Assembly: GCA_964595625.1 (NCBI GenBank)
Contig: CAZQQU010000008.1
Location: 27,880 to 91,879 of the forward strand
Length of the DNA: 64,000 bases
Direction of reading: 5' to 3'
From: CAZQQU01 sp964595625
GTDB lineage: Bacteria > Bacteroidota > Bacteroidia > Flavobacteriales > Flavobacteriaceae
Of the stretch, positions 63,855 through 64,000 are shown one piece after another. The position numbers and the translations under genes are program-made. The notes beneath the pieces are model-generated. The model ran no database searches. It saw only the letters and a program-made list of their open reading frames with translations, and was not told the DNA's origin. Position 1 is the stretch's first letter; each line of letters opens with the position of its first letter.

Positions 63855-64000
63855 AAATCAAAAACCAAAAGATTTGTTTAAATTTGAATATAAAAATCAT
63901 CTTAGTGTAGCTTAATTGTGGTCTAAACAATGGGGGACACTATAGTTATAATTCCCCCCAATGTTAGGACAGAAATAATTAAAAATTAAATGATATGATG

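Noticed and set aside
63995..64000. ATGATG at the right edge as a new gene start
   Set aside because: Only six bases are visible; nothing supports a call.
1..64000. CRISPR array, tRNA, rRNA or IS transposase
   Set aside because: No regularly spaced repeats, cloverleaf sequences, rRNA segments or transposase motifs were seen.

Overview
The window is about 64 kb of low-GC chromosome from a member of the Bacteroidota, most likely a marine-type Flavobacteriaceae. The signs are a type IX secretion C-terminal sorting domain on an M36 protease, ExbB/ExbD/TonB modules, a TonB-dependent receptor with a carboxypeptidase-like N-terminal domain, a Porin_10-like outer-membrane protein, NhaD, DUF3098/DUF3127/DUF1569 proteins, and promoters of the Bacteroidota type (TTTG, about 19 nt, TAnnTTTG). 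Shine-Dalgarno sequences are mostly absent.

From 1 to about 51 kb the window is ordinary housekeeping chromosome. It runs: tonB-exbD-exbB, nhaD and an amino-acid dehydrogenase, anmK with a leader peptide and hairpin in front of it, a PLP deaminase, a LysM hydrolase, hemL, two small LTxxQ secreted proteins, an M36 protease, polA, an S9 peptidase, a HIT protein, two sensor kinases, a flavin reductase-DUF3127-aat operon, tag, a TonB-like protein, the ftsX-DUF3098-uppP-truB operon, an acyl-CoA dehydrogenase, queD, mpl, paiB-lipB and a short YqaE/Pmp3 gene of 55 codons, lysS, a PiT phosphate transporter, a TonB receptor with a beta-helix lipoprotein, Nif3, lpxK, a Zn peptidase, a porin, an enoyl-CoA hydratase and lipA. 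The PiT gene and the TonB receptor gene both have 11-bp-period direct repeats resembling Pho boxes upstream. This suggests, but does not prove, a phosphate-starvation regulon.

From 51 to 64 kb the region is accessory: an orphan contractile-tail sheath gene, radC, a HicA/HicB toxin-antitoxin pair whose promoter lies under two adjacent 16-bp palindromes, and a hypothetical gene cut in two by an 8.2-kb insert.

The insert (54861-63081) carries hsdR-hsdM-hsdS followed by an ABC-type ATPase resembling the PrrC/RloC anticodon nucleases that guard type I restriction systems. It ends in an attC-like inverted repeat. Both junctions read G|TT, and removing the insert restores one continuous reading frame (IYQTV joined to TKNSLT). 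The best reading is a very large integron-type cassette, or a GTT-duplicating element, that delivered a two-layer phage-defence module: restriction plus tRNA cleavage if restriction is disabled. No integrase gene is in the window.

No rRNA, tRNA, CRISPR array or IS transposase was seen. All calls come from reading the sequence by eye; no database search was run.
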